Source: Yamagishiella unicocca (Eukaryota; Chlorophyta; Chlorophyceae; Chlamydomonadales; Volvocaceae). From it: 64,000 bases of DNA. The notes beneath the pieces were generated by a model. That model ran no database searches. It was not told the origin of the DNA and was given only the letters and a program-made list of their open reading frames with translations. This document shows positions 9,889-21,800 of the stretch, piece by piece (position 1 is the stretch's first letter; every line of letters starts with the position of its first letter). The position numbers were made by a program, and so were the translations under genes. The stretch covers positions 930,001-994,000 of the forward strand of contig BDSL01000022.1 of NCBI GenBank assembly GCA_003116995.1. Direction: 5' to 3'.

Positions 9889-12800
9889 ATGTTTAGTCAG
9901 CTTAGTACGTGGCGCCTGGGTACGCTGTTGTTCCAGTTCGCTGCTGTCGTTTACCTGGCCACGGGTATTTGGGGCCTTGGCTTGGACTGCCAACCATCAC
10001 TTAGCGAAGGCGACTGGAACTGCACAATTGTCGAAAATTTCAACACCAGCAACGCGGCATTAGGTGATCGGCGAGCTATCGTCAGCCGGAAGCCGGGACT
10101 ATGGATTTCACTGGAGCTGCGGACGCCGGCAATTTCGCCGTTGGCCGACATAACCCTGCGGTTGCCCTCTTGCGCACCACTGTGGGATTTAGCTGAGCAA
10201 GAATGCGCATTTCGTTTGTCGGCAACCTGGCCAAGTCATGGCCTTGAGGTGGGATTGGACCGGGGCATGCTGACACGTCGTTCCTCACTCATCCTTATGA
10301 CTGACGGGATTCCTTCTCCGGCCGAACGTTCCAGGCCGGCCCTGGCTACGTTTATTACCGACAATTGGAGGATGGCATTTCCACCGCCGCGCGACTGAAC
10401 CTCACCTGCCGCATGGACGAATGGAGCGCGTTGCTGGCGACTCGCGGCAGCAGCATCGAAGGCGGCGCTTCTTCGCTGCTGGCGCCCTGCGGCACCGCCA
10501 CCGTCTCCACAGGGCAGCAGCTGCTTGACGCCCTGGAGCAGCTGCAGCCCCTCTACGCCCGGGTGCTGGTGACCCTGGCGGCAAACATCTCCCTGCCGAC
10601 GGAGCCCACACCTCAGCGCCTGGAAGCCCTACCTGACGACACCCAGCCGCTGGTGCGCATCTACCGAAACGTGACACTCGCGGGCGCAGCACCCTTGGAC
10701 AGCGCCGATGGCGATGGCGAGAGCGGCAGCGCTGCACCGGGAAGCAGCACCGGCACGGAGCTGGACCTCCGGATGCGGCGAAACGCATTCGACCTCGTGG
10801 GGACCCTCTCGCAGCCGCAGGGCAGCAGTCGCGGCCGCCCCCTGCTGGCGATGGTGGACCTGCACCTGGTCAACGTGCCGCAGGGCCCACAAGACACCTG
10901 GCCGCTGGGCCTTCTGGCAATGAGCTACTACGCCAACGTGGACAGGTCGGTTGGCCGGTTCGTCGGTTGGTCGGCCGGCCGCGCAAGGAGTGTTGTTCTG
11001 CGGTGGCCCCCCTAGCTTCCTAGCTTCCTAGCTTCCTAGCTTTCTAGCCTCCTAGCTTCCTAGCTGCAGCATTTTGGCGGTGATGACTCAAGCACGTGGC
11101 ACCCACGTTGTAACGGTATATGTCGCCGTGCGGCGGCAGCAGCGGCATGGTGGAGCCAAATTAGGACCCACCAGCCGCCCGTCGCAACACGTGGGCGCAG
11201 CTCTTTTTTCACGTCCATGAGCGGCACCAACACCTGCACCACGCAACGCAGCGCAGCGCAGCGCAGCGCAGCGCTCCCTTTGACGCACGTAATGCATGAC
11301 AGGGATGTCATCAATATTGCCGTTTCCAACTGATAACCGACAACTGACATATGCGACGAGTGTGCCCAGCGCAACGCCCCGCCCACGCAACACCCCCCTC
11401 ACCCCACGCTCGCACACGGCTGGTTCTGTTGTCCGAATCGTGCAGGAGCGGCACTGGAGGGGTGCAGCTGGCGTTCTCACGGACGAGGCTGGTGCACTCA
11501 GTGGGAGAGATCGGGTGCGTGTGGGGCTTGCCGGCTGGGGCGCTCAGTGGGAGAGATCGGGTGTGTGTGGGGCTTGCCGGCTGGGGCGCTCAGTGGGAGA
11601 GATCGGGTGCGTGTGGGGCTTGCCGGCTGGGGCGCTCAGTGGGAGAGATCGGGTGCGTGTGGGGCTTGCCGGCTGGGGCGCTGCTGCGGCCGGTGCTGTA
11701 GTGTAACGGACGCGTGAGGTGTGGGGTGCCGCACCATGAGGCGGGAATGCTTGGATAGCGCTAGGTGCCGCACGAGAACCTCTCACCGACGGATCACCGA
11801 CGGGCAAATCAATTGAGCCAGTCCAATCCAAACGGAGCGGCTGGTCAGTTGCCGGCATACTGTATGGCTCGTGCGCGCCGGTGCGTGCGTGTATGTGTAT
11901 GCCACGGTGGTGGTTCGTTGCTGGTTGTGAGCTAGGGGCGGGCGAGGGCGGGGGCTGAGGGACCGGGGGATGTTCGAGCAGCTGCCAGCTGCAGCCATCC
12001 AGCTGACTACGGTATCAGCACACGGACGCATTGCAACCCAGAGGTATATATCTTGTCAGCAATTTATGCTGCAGCCAACGAGCCGCGGGCAGTCTACGTA
12101 TGTCTGGTTGGGACCACTGGACGAGGGGGACGTCGGCGCTGTCCGACTGACCGCCCTAACGCCCCCCTTCCCCACCCTGCCTGCCCGCCTCCACTGCCCC
12201 CTTCCCCCCGCCCTGCCTGCCCACCTCCTCTGGTTTCTCTCGCGTCCACGGGTCTCCCTCGCAACCCACCTCCTCTGCCCCCTGCCGCCGCCCTCCTCGC
12301 CAGGTACCTTGCCTACTGGTACTCACGCATGCAGTCCGTTGTCCAGGAGGAGCGGAACAGCGCAGCATGGCTTCGACGCATCGGCAGCCCACTGGACATC
12401 GTGAGTGAGGCCGACGGGAAAAATCGCAAACGTTCGTTCTTTAGCGCCCTGACACTTCCGCCCTCGCGGTCGTCGGTGCGGTCGTCGGTGCGCGCAGGTC
12501 CTGGACGCCGACGGCAGGAGCACCACTCGGGGCATGGTTGGCGACTTCATGGTCGGCTACAACACCAGCTTCACGCCCGCACCACTGCTCACGCTCCCCA
12601 CCCAGCCCGACTTTGACCTCTGGTCAACCGACGCTTCACCCCTGGGCGCCAGCGGCAGCGGCCCCTCCCTGCCGCTGCCGCCCAGCAGCTACGCGGTGGT
12701 TCGGAGCCCGCAGCAGCTGCTGGCGCTGCTGCAGGTGAGATGCGGCAGCGCCCGTACGGGGGAAACAGCGGTGTGGTTGGGAAGTAGGGGGGGCGAAAGG

Positions 12801-15800
12801 ACCGTACGGAAGGAGCAGCGGGGTGGTCGGGAAGTAGGGGGGGAGGGCGAGGAAACCCACTCTCATCTTCTGAAGGGGGGGGGCATGAAATGATGAAAAC
12901 CGATTGCACGACAGGGACAGCGGAGCGGAAGGGGGCCGGAGGGCTGCTCGGCCTGAGTGGCCGTCAGGCCGGCAAGGAACGAGGGACGGGAGGTGGTGTT
13001 TATTACTTCAGTTGATTACAGCGGGTGCCAGGTGGGGGGGGGTGAAAGGGGGCGCCATCCCGGCCACTGCCCGTCGCCGATCCAGCGTCTGCCGATAGGT
13101 GTGCGATGCGACACGGATTAACCTATTGTTTAGTGGGTGGCGCTGGCGGCGGTTGACCTCGCCTCTGCAGATGCATCGTTTGCGTCCTTGCCTTTGCAGT
13201 CGTGTGCAGTCGTGTCCTCTCCCTGCCGGAGACCCAACCCGAGTGCGCCGGAAACGCAACTACTGGCGACCCACGGGTCGCTGCGCCCTCCGCCCCCTCC
13301 CCGCAACGCAGCCCCCACAACCGCCCGCCACCTGCCGCAGGAGTCGTGGACCGCCGGCCCACGGGTCATTCTGTTGGTGGCCAACGTGACCCTCCGACCC
13401 TCCGAGTGGCCGCAGGTGGGGAGGTGGTTGCGCAGCTAAGTGTTTGCGCAGCTTGGCGGTTGTGCAGCTTGGCGGTTGTGCAGCTTGGCGGTTGTGCAGC
13501 TTGACGGTTGCGCAGCTTGGCGGTTGTGCAGCTTGACGGTTGTCCAGCTTGGCGGTTGTGCAGCTTGGCGGTTGTGCAGCTTGACGGTTGCGCAGCTTGG
13601 CGGTTGCGCAGTTAAGTGTTTGCGCAGCTTGGCGGTTGTGTAGCTTGGCGGTTGTGCAGCTTGGCGGTTGTGCAGCTTGGCGGTTGTGCAGCTTGGCGGT
13701 TGTACAGCTTGGCGGTTGTACAGCTTGACGGTTGCGCAGCTTGGCGGTTGTGCAGCTTGACGGTTGTGCAGCTTGGCGGTTGTGCAGCTTGGCGGTTGTG
13801 CAGCTTGACGGTTGTGTAGCTTGACGGTTGCGCAGCTTGGCGGTTGTGCAGCTTGGCGGCTGTGCAGCTTGGCGGTTGCGCAGCTAGGTGGTTGTGCAGC
13901 TTGGCGGTTGTGCAGCTTGGCGGTTGCGCAGCTAGGTGGTTGCGCAGCTTGGCGGTTGTGCAGCTTGGCGGTTGCGCAGCTAGGTGGTTGCGCAGCTTGG
14001 CGGTTGTGCAGCTTGGTGGTTGTGCAGCTTGGCGGTGACGGTGGCGGCGCGGATCGCGGCGCCTGCGATGTGCTTACACATGCGTAGTTGTAGTAATCCC
14101 CACGGAGGAAACTGGTCTTCGCCGGCAGCGCCTCCCCTCAAGCGACCTCACGTCTCACCATCAGTTGCTGCTGCCGCTGCGGCGGCGGCCTCACCCCATC
14201 CCCCTCCGCACCTGAAAAACACGTGCAGCTCGGCGCCGTACTGTCGTACAACGTGACGCTGGCGGGCCCCGTGGCGGGCGCGCCCGTGTGGCTGGACACG
14301 GGGGGCGTGAAGCTGGCGGCCGCGCCTGCCGCCGCCGCCGCCGCCGCTTCGGGGGCAGCGGCGGTTGCCGGCGGTGGTGTGACGCTGCAGCTGCAGCGGC
14401 TGCGACTGGCGGGCTTTGCGCCGCCTCTGCTGGTGGCCGACCCACGGGACGTGGCGGCGGCGGATGTCCAGCGCGCGATGGGAGCCTCGCCGGAGCTGGC
14501 GGCCTGGAGGGACAGGTGGGGCATTGCGTGTGCGTGTGTGTATGTGTATGTGTGTGTATGTGTGTGTGCCTGTAGGGTGTGTGCAAAGAATACTCGTTCA
14601 CGTGACGTGTGTGCGTGTGTGGGGAGGGGAGGGGGGGGGTAAAAACCCTGGGTGGGGTCGGCCGGCGCACCCCGGGAGTTGGGCGCACCTCGTTCGCTCG
14701 GCCTTGAGTCGCTCGGCCGCTCTCGGCAGGTGCTTGAAATGTGGCGATGGTGCCGCTGGTTTCGGACCCACTCCACTCGCCGAGGTTCTCATCGCTGGCG
14801 CCCGCACTCGCCCTCGCTTATGTGCTGAGCAGGTGCCTGCAGCAACTGGACAGCGGCTCCGGAACCACACAGGCTATCACCGCCGTACAGTACCAGCTCC
14901 GAAGCTGCGTGGTGGAAATGTCGGCAGGTGTGGCCACAAGACGCAAGCCGGCTGCGAAGGTGTCCGGGCACCGTTTATCGTACCCGGGGGCCTTATCCCG
15001 CTCGTCCAGGGCGGACCTGCCAGACACGACGAGCCCATGCCCCATTTACGGTGCCTGGGTCGGCGAGGTTCCCAAGCACCAAACTGCCAACCACCAACTG
15101 CCAACCACCATCAAACGTCACACCCACCACCACCACCAAACGTTCTCCGCGCACTGAACAGCGGCGAAGCAGCAGCGTACGTCGTGTCGGTCGCCAACTG
15201 TCAACTGACGCCTAACCGCCTCTCTGGAGTGGCTTCAACCCTGGTCCTGTGGCCCCCCCCATTATGCATAATGGGCTGACTGAATATCCATGTCTCGGCT
15301 GCTGCTCCCTGGCTCCTAGAGGCTCCCAATACACCACCCGGTCCGCCCCCCTCCCGCCCTTTCACGTGCTGCTGCTGCTGCCACTGCCGCCGCCGCCCGC
15401 TGCAGTGGCGCTGCGGCTGCTGCGGCTCTTCGACTCCGCCGCCAAGTGCGCCGACGAAGCCGCCAGCGCCGCCGCCGCCAATGGCGCAGCCCCCGCCGCA
15501 ACCGCCTCCTGCGACTTGCTGCGGAAGCGCGGCGTGAGCGGCAGCGGTCCCGGCCCCACCGGCGCACTGCTCCAGGCGCTGATGGCCAAGTCGCTTGCTG
15601 TGGTGGGGCAGGTGTGTGTATCAAAGCAGGGGGCGTATCGGGGGGGGCGTATTGGGGAGGGGCGGGTGTGTGTATTGGGGGGGAGGGGCGGGTGTGTATT
15701 GGGGGGGAGGGGGCCGGGTGTGTGTATCAAAGCAGGGGCGGGTGTGTGTATTTGGGGGGGGGCGTATCGGGGGACCAGGTATGTGTATCGAGGGGGGGGA

Positions 15801-18800
15801 CGGGTACACGTGTGCTATGCCTAGACGAACTCGTACACAACGTACAAGCACCCCGAGCATGATGGCGGCCTTGGCGTGGTGGCTGGAGCGAGACTAGAGA
15901 GCGAGACTCGTCCTAGCCCGCCCCTGCCCCAGCCTTGATACACGGACTTGGCCAGCCAGCATGGTGGGGGGAGGCTGTGTGTGTGTTGTGACGGCCGCTG
16001 CAGCTCTTGCAATGGGGCTATCTAAGGTGTCGTCCCACATCCACGGGTTTCCCTCGAACCTCCACCTTGACCCCTCCGTTGACTAATCCCCCCCCCCCAC
16101 CCCACCCGATTGCCGCCACCCCTGTTCCAACCAACCCAAAACCAACGCAACGACCAGTCCTCCCTCACCCCTGCTGGCGCTTCGCCTTCGTCGCCTTATC
16201 CGCCTCCACCGCCTGCGTCCTCCTCCGTCGCCTTCGCCTATGCGACCCTGAGCGGGGTGCTGCTGGCGAACACCGCCGCAGTAGCCGCAGCCGCCGCGGG
16301 GGAGGGCGCAGGGGCGGACGGCCCCGCCTGTGGGTCCGACGCATGTGGGTGATGACTCGGGCTGGGGGGGGGGTTGTATAAAAACCGTTTTACGCGACGG
16401 GACAGGGTAGTTGGCGCCGGTCGTCGGACACCAATTTTGTGGCGCATGGTGGAGCCGTTGGGGGGAGGGAGGGAGGTGGGGGGTGGGGGGTGGGGGGTGG
16501 GGGGTGGGGCTACAGGCAGGAGGGAGGGGGGGGTTTAAGGGGGAGGGGTTTGAGAGAGGAAACCCGGTAGGTCCGCACGGAGGGCAAATGACATGAAATA
16601 AGTCAGAGAACAAACCGAGGAGGGAGTGTTTAGTACAGTGTAGAGCCATTTGATGCAACGCAGTATTCTTATGTATTGTGTTACTGTGTTGTTTAGTATG
16701 TCATAAATTTGTTTTCCATATAGTTTTTTTATATACTTTGTTTTTAAATACATGTACCCGGATTTTATTTACATACCGGATCCTCCTCCACCAGGCCGGG
16801 TCCCTCGCCCTGGTGCACCTCCGTCCCTCCCTCAGCACAACACAACACAACACAACAGTTAATCCCCGCCGGTTTTTATGCTCCTCCCTTACCTCGACCT
16901 GCAGTGCTGACGGCGGCTATGCAGTTCCGGGCGGCAGCGCAGCAGCAGCCGCCAGCCAGTGCGAGAGGGACGGCAAATGGGACGGCAAATGGGACGGCAA
17001 ATGGGACGGGAACCGGGAGGGAAACCGGGATGGCAAATGTGACGGCAAATGTGACGGCAAATGTGACGGGAAACGTGACGGGAAACGGGACGGGGACAGG
17101 AGCAGGGAAGGACATCGGCATCGGCATCGGCGGCGGCGGCGGCGCCATCGGCAACCAGGACTATGGAGGCATCCCGATGGGGGTGGTGGTTGGCGGCCCA
17201 ATCGGCGGGATCGCAGCCGTGGCGCTGTGCGCGGGGGTGGCGGCGCTGGTGGTGGCGGCAAGGCGTCGGCGGCGGAGGTCTCGACGGAACCAGCAAGCCC
17301 CCGTCAAGCCCCTAGTGGAGCCGGTTGGCGGGGGCAGCGGCGGCCGATGTGCAGGCGGCGGCAGTAAGCAAGGAGGCGATATGGATGGGCTGGAAGCGGT
17401 GGTGTGCGTCGCCAGCGGAGGCGAGGGGCTGCAGTCGCTGGGGGACTTCAGCTTGAGCTATGCGGCTCAGAAGGTGATCGATTCGACGCGCGCGAATCCC
17501 GCCCTCGCTAACCCTCGCCCTCGCTAACCCCCCACTCGCTAACCCCCCACTCGCCACCCCCCCACTCGCTAACCCCCCACTCGCTAACCCCCCACTCGCT
17601 AACCCCCCACTCGCTAACCCCCCACTCGCTAACCCCCCACTCGCCAACACCCCACTCGCTAACCCCCACTCGCTAACAACCCCACTCGCCAACACCCCCA
17701 CTCGCCAACACCCCACTCGCTAACCCCCACTCGCTAACAACCCCACTCGCTAACAACCCACTCGCTAACAACCCCACTCGCTAACAACCCCACTCGCTAG
17801 CAACCCACTCGCTAACCCCCACTCGCCAACACCCCCACTCGCCAACACCCCCACTCGCCAACACCCCCACTCGCTAACAACCCACTCGCTAACACCCCCA
17901 CTCGCCAACACCCCACTCGCTAACCCCGCACTCGCGGCCCTCGCACCTGCCGCGCTGCACGCTCCCCGCCATGGCCTTGACCTTGTCGGTTGCCGCCCAT
18001 CGCTTCGGCGCCAGAAACACGTTTACCAAGCCCGCCCAACCACTTGCCTTGTGCCTTCGGATCTTACTTACAAGCCCCCACGCGCGCCCTCCCTGGCGTC
18101 CAGGATGGCGCCGCTGCCGGCGCTCCAGGGGGGGCTACGATGGCGGACGTGATCCTGCTGGGCCTAAACAGACCACCGGATACCAACGGCCGCCCCGTCG
18201 GAGCGGCGGCAGGAGTGGCGGCAGGAGCGGCTCCGGAACCAGTCGACTCGCCGGTCGTCATGCGCTCGCAGGAGGTCCGGCGGCCCGACCTGCGGGCGGC
18301 GGTGGCGGAGGACATTGAGACCATGATGCGAAGGTGCCAGCAGGTGGGCGCTGCCACAACCACCACAACCACCACCACCCCGACAATCACCGCCACAACC
18401 ACAACCACAACCACAACCACCAGCCACCCGCACTCGCAGCCGCGAGGCCAACCCGCTGACCTCTCCGCGTCGCATGTTGGTTGCTGGTTGATGGCTGGTG
18501 GTTGGTTCCGTGTAACTGCAGGTCGCCGTAACCGCCGGCGGCGGTAGCGGGTCGCGCCGCGGTCGAATGCCGCTGCTGGGCCGCGGCGCCCACGGCGCAG
18601 TGTACCTGGGTGGGTGGGGGGGGAAGGGGTGTGTGTGTTTGTGTATGTGTTTGTGTGTGTGTGTGTGAGGAGGGCGGGGAAGGGGCACCCTTCGTGTACG
18701 ACAAAATGGCGCGGCAGTGCAGTGGGGCCCCCCCTGGCGGCGAGTCGAGGCCTCCCTCTCGGTGCATTCCCTCTAAGCCGAAGTCACCACCCGACATGGG

Positions 18801-21800
18801 CATCGACCGGGTGCCGCCCTCACCGCCGGGCGGTTGCTAGCAAGAACTGGCACGAACGTCGTACACGGGTTTCCCTTGCAACCCCGGCCCCCCATCTGAG
18901 TGCACGCATCTCCAAACGTCTGTCCTGAACTCTTTTTCTTTCGTACACGCTTTGTCCTTACAACCCTCCCGGGTGCACTATCCGGGGCGAATGCGAATGC
19001 CCCCAGGCGAGTGGCGTGGTCTGCCCACTGCAGTCAAGGTGATCGTGTTCGGCGCGGGGGAGTCCGCCCAGCGGCGAGAGCGGCTGGCTCGCGAGGTGGC
19101 GCTGACGTCGACGCTGAGCCACCCCCACATTGTGCCTACCTACCACTATTCCATCGAGACCATCGCAGCCGCAGGCGATGCATCCGTGGCTGACGTGTGA
19201 GTCGCAGGGGGGGGTTTACAAAAAAGAACCAGGGGGGTTCGAGGAAGACCCGTGGATGCCCGAAAAACCCGTTTAGAACAGACGTATTGAGATGCATGCT
19301 GGAGAACTGGGCAGGGCGATACTAAAGCCGAAGGTCGTAGGGGGGGAAGTTGGCTGGGGTCGGTTTGTAAAAACCGTTGTACGCTACGGGACAGGATAGT
19401 CGGCGCAACTGGGGGGGGGGCGGGGGTCGGGCCGCCACGTCTGGGCCTGGTTTCGGGGCTTCGTTCCCTCCGATAACTGTTCGGCTCATGTGTGGCAGTG
19501 CTGATTGGACAGGCGGTCGGGTGCCCGGCCGCCTCTCTCCCACTAACGAGTGGAACCATGGGTCCCTACGCCGATGACGCGACCCATCCACCCCAAAACC
19601 CTAAAACCCCAAAACCCTAAAAAACCCTAAAACCCTAAACCCATCCTCCACACTCGGGCGGGGCACTAGCTACCGCTTCCCTCCCCCGCCAGCAGCCCCC
19701 GGCTTCGCGGCATCGAACCCCCCGCCGGCGCCCCCCCACCCCCCCCGGCGACGCCCTCCCTCCCCCCGTTTCTGCTCTTCGTTTCCTATGTCTTGTAACC
19801 CGGTCTTCTCACCGGCTACTGCCCTCCAGGCTGCCCGACCGGGATGACCCGCGGGTCGGCGGCGACAAGGCGGCAGAGGGCGGCGGCGGCGGCGGCGGCG
19901 GCGGCGACGAGCGGCTCCACGAGGACGTGGCTGCGCTCCGTCTGCGTCTGGTGATGCAGTACTGCGAAGGGGGGACCCTGAAGGAGGGGCTGAGGGCGGG
20001 GAAGTTCTCCTCACCGCCCGGGGGGGCAGCAGCGCCGCCGCCACCCGCTTCACCGCAGCCGGCGCCGTCGGGCGCTGGCGAAGAAGGAGCCGTTGCGCCT
20101 GGAGCTCCCGCAGACGCCGCTGCTGCTACTGCTACTGCTGCTACTGCTGCTGCTGCGCTGGCCGCCAGCGTCGCCAGTGGCCCACCGGCGAGGTCTGGGC
20201 GGTGGCTTCAGGCGCAGGACGCGCCGCCACCGGCAACGCCACCTGCCCTGCTGCCGGCGACGGGGGAGGACGTGGGCATGGGGGTGGCTGCCAACATGGT
20301 GCGGGTGTGGTGGTTGGGGCGGTTGGGGTGGTTGTGGGGGTTGAGGCGGTTGCGGTGGCATGTCTGGGGCCGGGGGGGTGGACAGGGGGGGTCGAGGCGG
20401 CGGCGCGGAGGGTTGGTTGTTCGTTGCTGAGGATGTACGGCACGGTTGCAGCCCCGTGTGCCAGTGTCAGCACCCCCGCATCCCCCGCCTTCACAACCAC
20501 AACTGCACCCAACCCGTCGGCCCTCACTGCCGCAGCACACACGCACACACCCGGGCACTCCCCCCCCGGGCACTCCCCCCCCCGGGCACTCCCCCCCCGG
20601 GCACCACCACTCGTTCGCGCGGCCCCCGGGCAGACACCCCCCGATCTTCTCACCATCTTCCCCCCCCCCCCTTTCTCCCCCCCGCGGATTCTCTTATGAA
20701 ACCCCACCGCCCCTCGCTCCGCAGCCGCTGTCGCTGCTGGCCGCCCTGGACGTCCTCTGCGGCCTGGAGTACCTGCACAGCTGCGGCGTCATACACGGGG
20801 ACCTGACCGAAAACAACATCCTCATTAAGGCGGTGCAGCCAGTGCTGGCGCCGGGCCTGACACCGGGCGTGCTCACCACTGGGGGCACGTCACTGTCGCT
20901 GTCTCTGCGGGGGGGTGTTGGGGAGGTTGGGGGGGCTGGGGGGGGTTGCAAGGAAAACCCGTGTACAGGTGGGGGTGTCGGGGAGGTTGGGGGGGCTGGG
21001 GGGGGTTGCAAGGAAAACCCGTGTACAGGTGGGGGTGTCGGGGGGGTTTGGGGGGGGTGCAAGGAAAACCCGTGTGCAGGTGGGGGGCTTGGGGGGGCTG
21101 GGGGTGGGGTTTCTTCGAGTTGTGGAGGAGGAGATGAAGCTGGAGGTCGTCCTGGTGGGGTCGGCTGTGACGGCTGTGGGCGCCTGGCTGCGACTGAGGC
21201 CGGGGACCAACCAATTGTCGGGTCCGGGGTTGAGTCGCTGGCGGCTGAGGGTGCGGTTGCAGAACCCGCAGCCGGCGGAGGCGGAGGGCAGCAGCAGCAG
21301 CATCAGCAGCAACATCAGCAGCAGCAGCAACAGCAGCAGCAGGATGGAGTGGCGGACCAGCCGCAGCCGCAGCCGCAGCCGCAGGAGGCGCCGCAGGAGG
21401 CGCTGAAGGACGCGCGAAACACCATCTCCACCACGCTCGGAAGCTCCTGTGCTGCGGCCTCCTCGATGCCCTTGTCGGCAGCGGCCATGCATCTGCCCCC
21501 AGCATACACCAGCGCAAGCCGCAGCGACCTCAGCAGCGGCGGCAACGACGCCGCCAACGGCGGGCGGCAGCTCCAGGGGTGGCCGCCGAGGGGCGACGGC
21601 GGCGACGGCGGCGGCGCCTCCCCGAAGGACACGTGGTCGGTTACACCTCAACCGCTGTTGTACAGCACAGCTGGTTGCGGCATCGCACTGGCAGCCGTGG
21701 CGGTGCAGGTGCTGAGCTGGAGCTTCAAGATATCGGACTTTGGGCTGTCCGTGCAGGTCGGTCGTTAATTGGCTGTTTAACTGGCTGGTCGATGGCTGGT

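Noticed and set aside
13447..14087. Open frames coding repeated Leu-Gly-Gly-Cys-Ala type peptides
   Set aside because: Produced by a 16-bp repeat read in all frames; flanked by good splice sites and interrupted by frame changes, so intronic.
14731..14832. Alternative start of the kinase exon at the GGCAG acceptor before 14731
   Set aside because: That start meets an in-frame TGA at once in the frame needed; the acceptor at 14831-14832 keeps phase with both neighbours.
15130..15240. Possible extra kinase exon coding LNSGEAAAYVVSVANCQLT
   Set aside because: Exon 14833-14927 joins exon 15406-15611 in perfect phase without it, and I could not find a donor that keeps frame.
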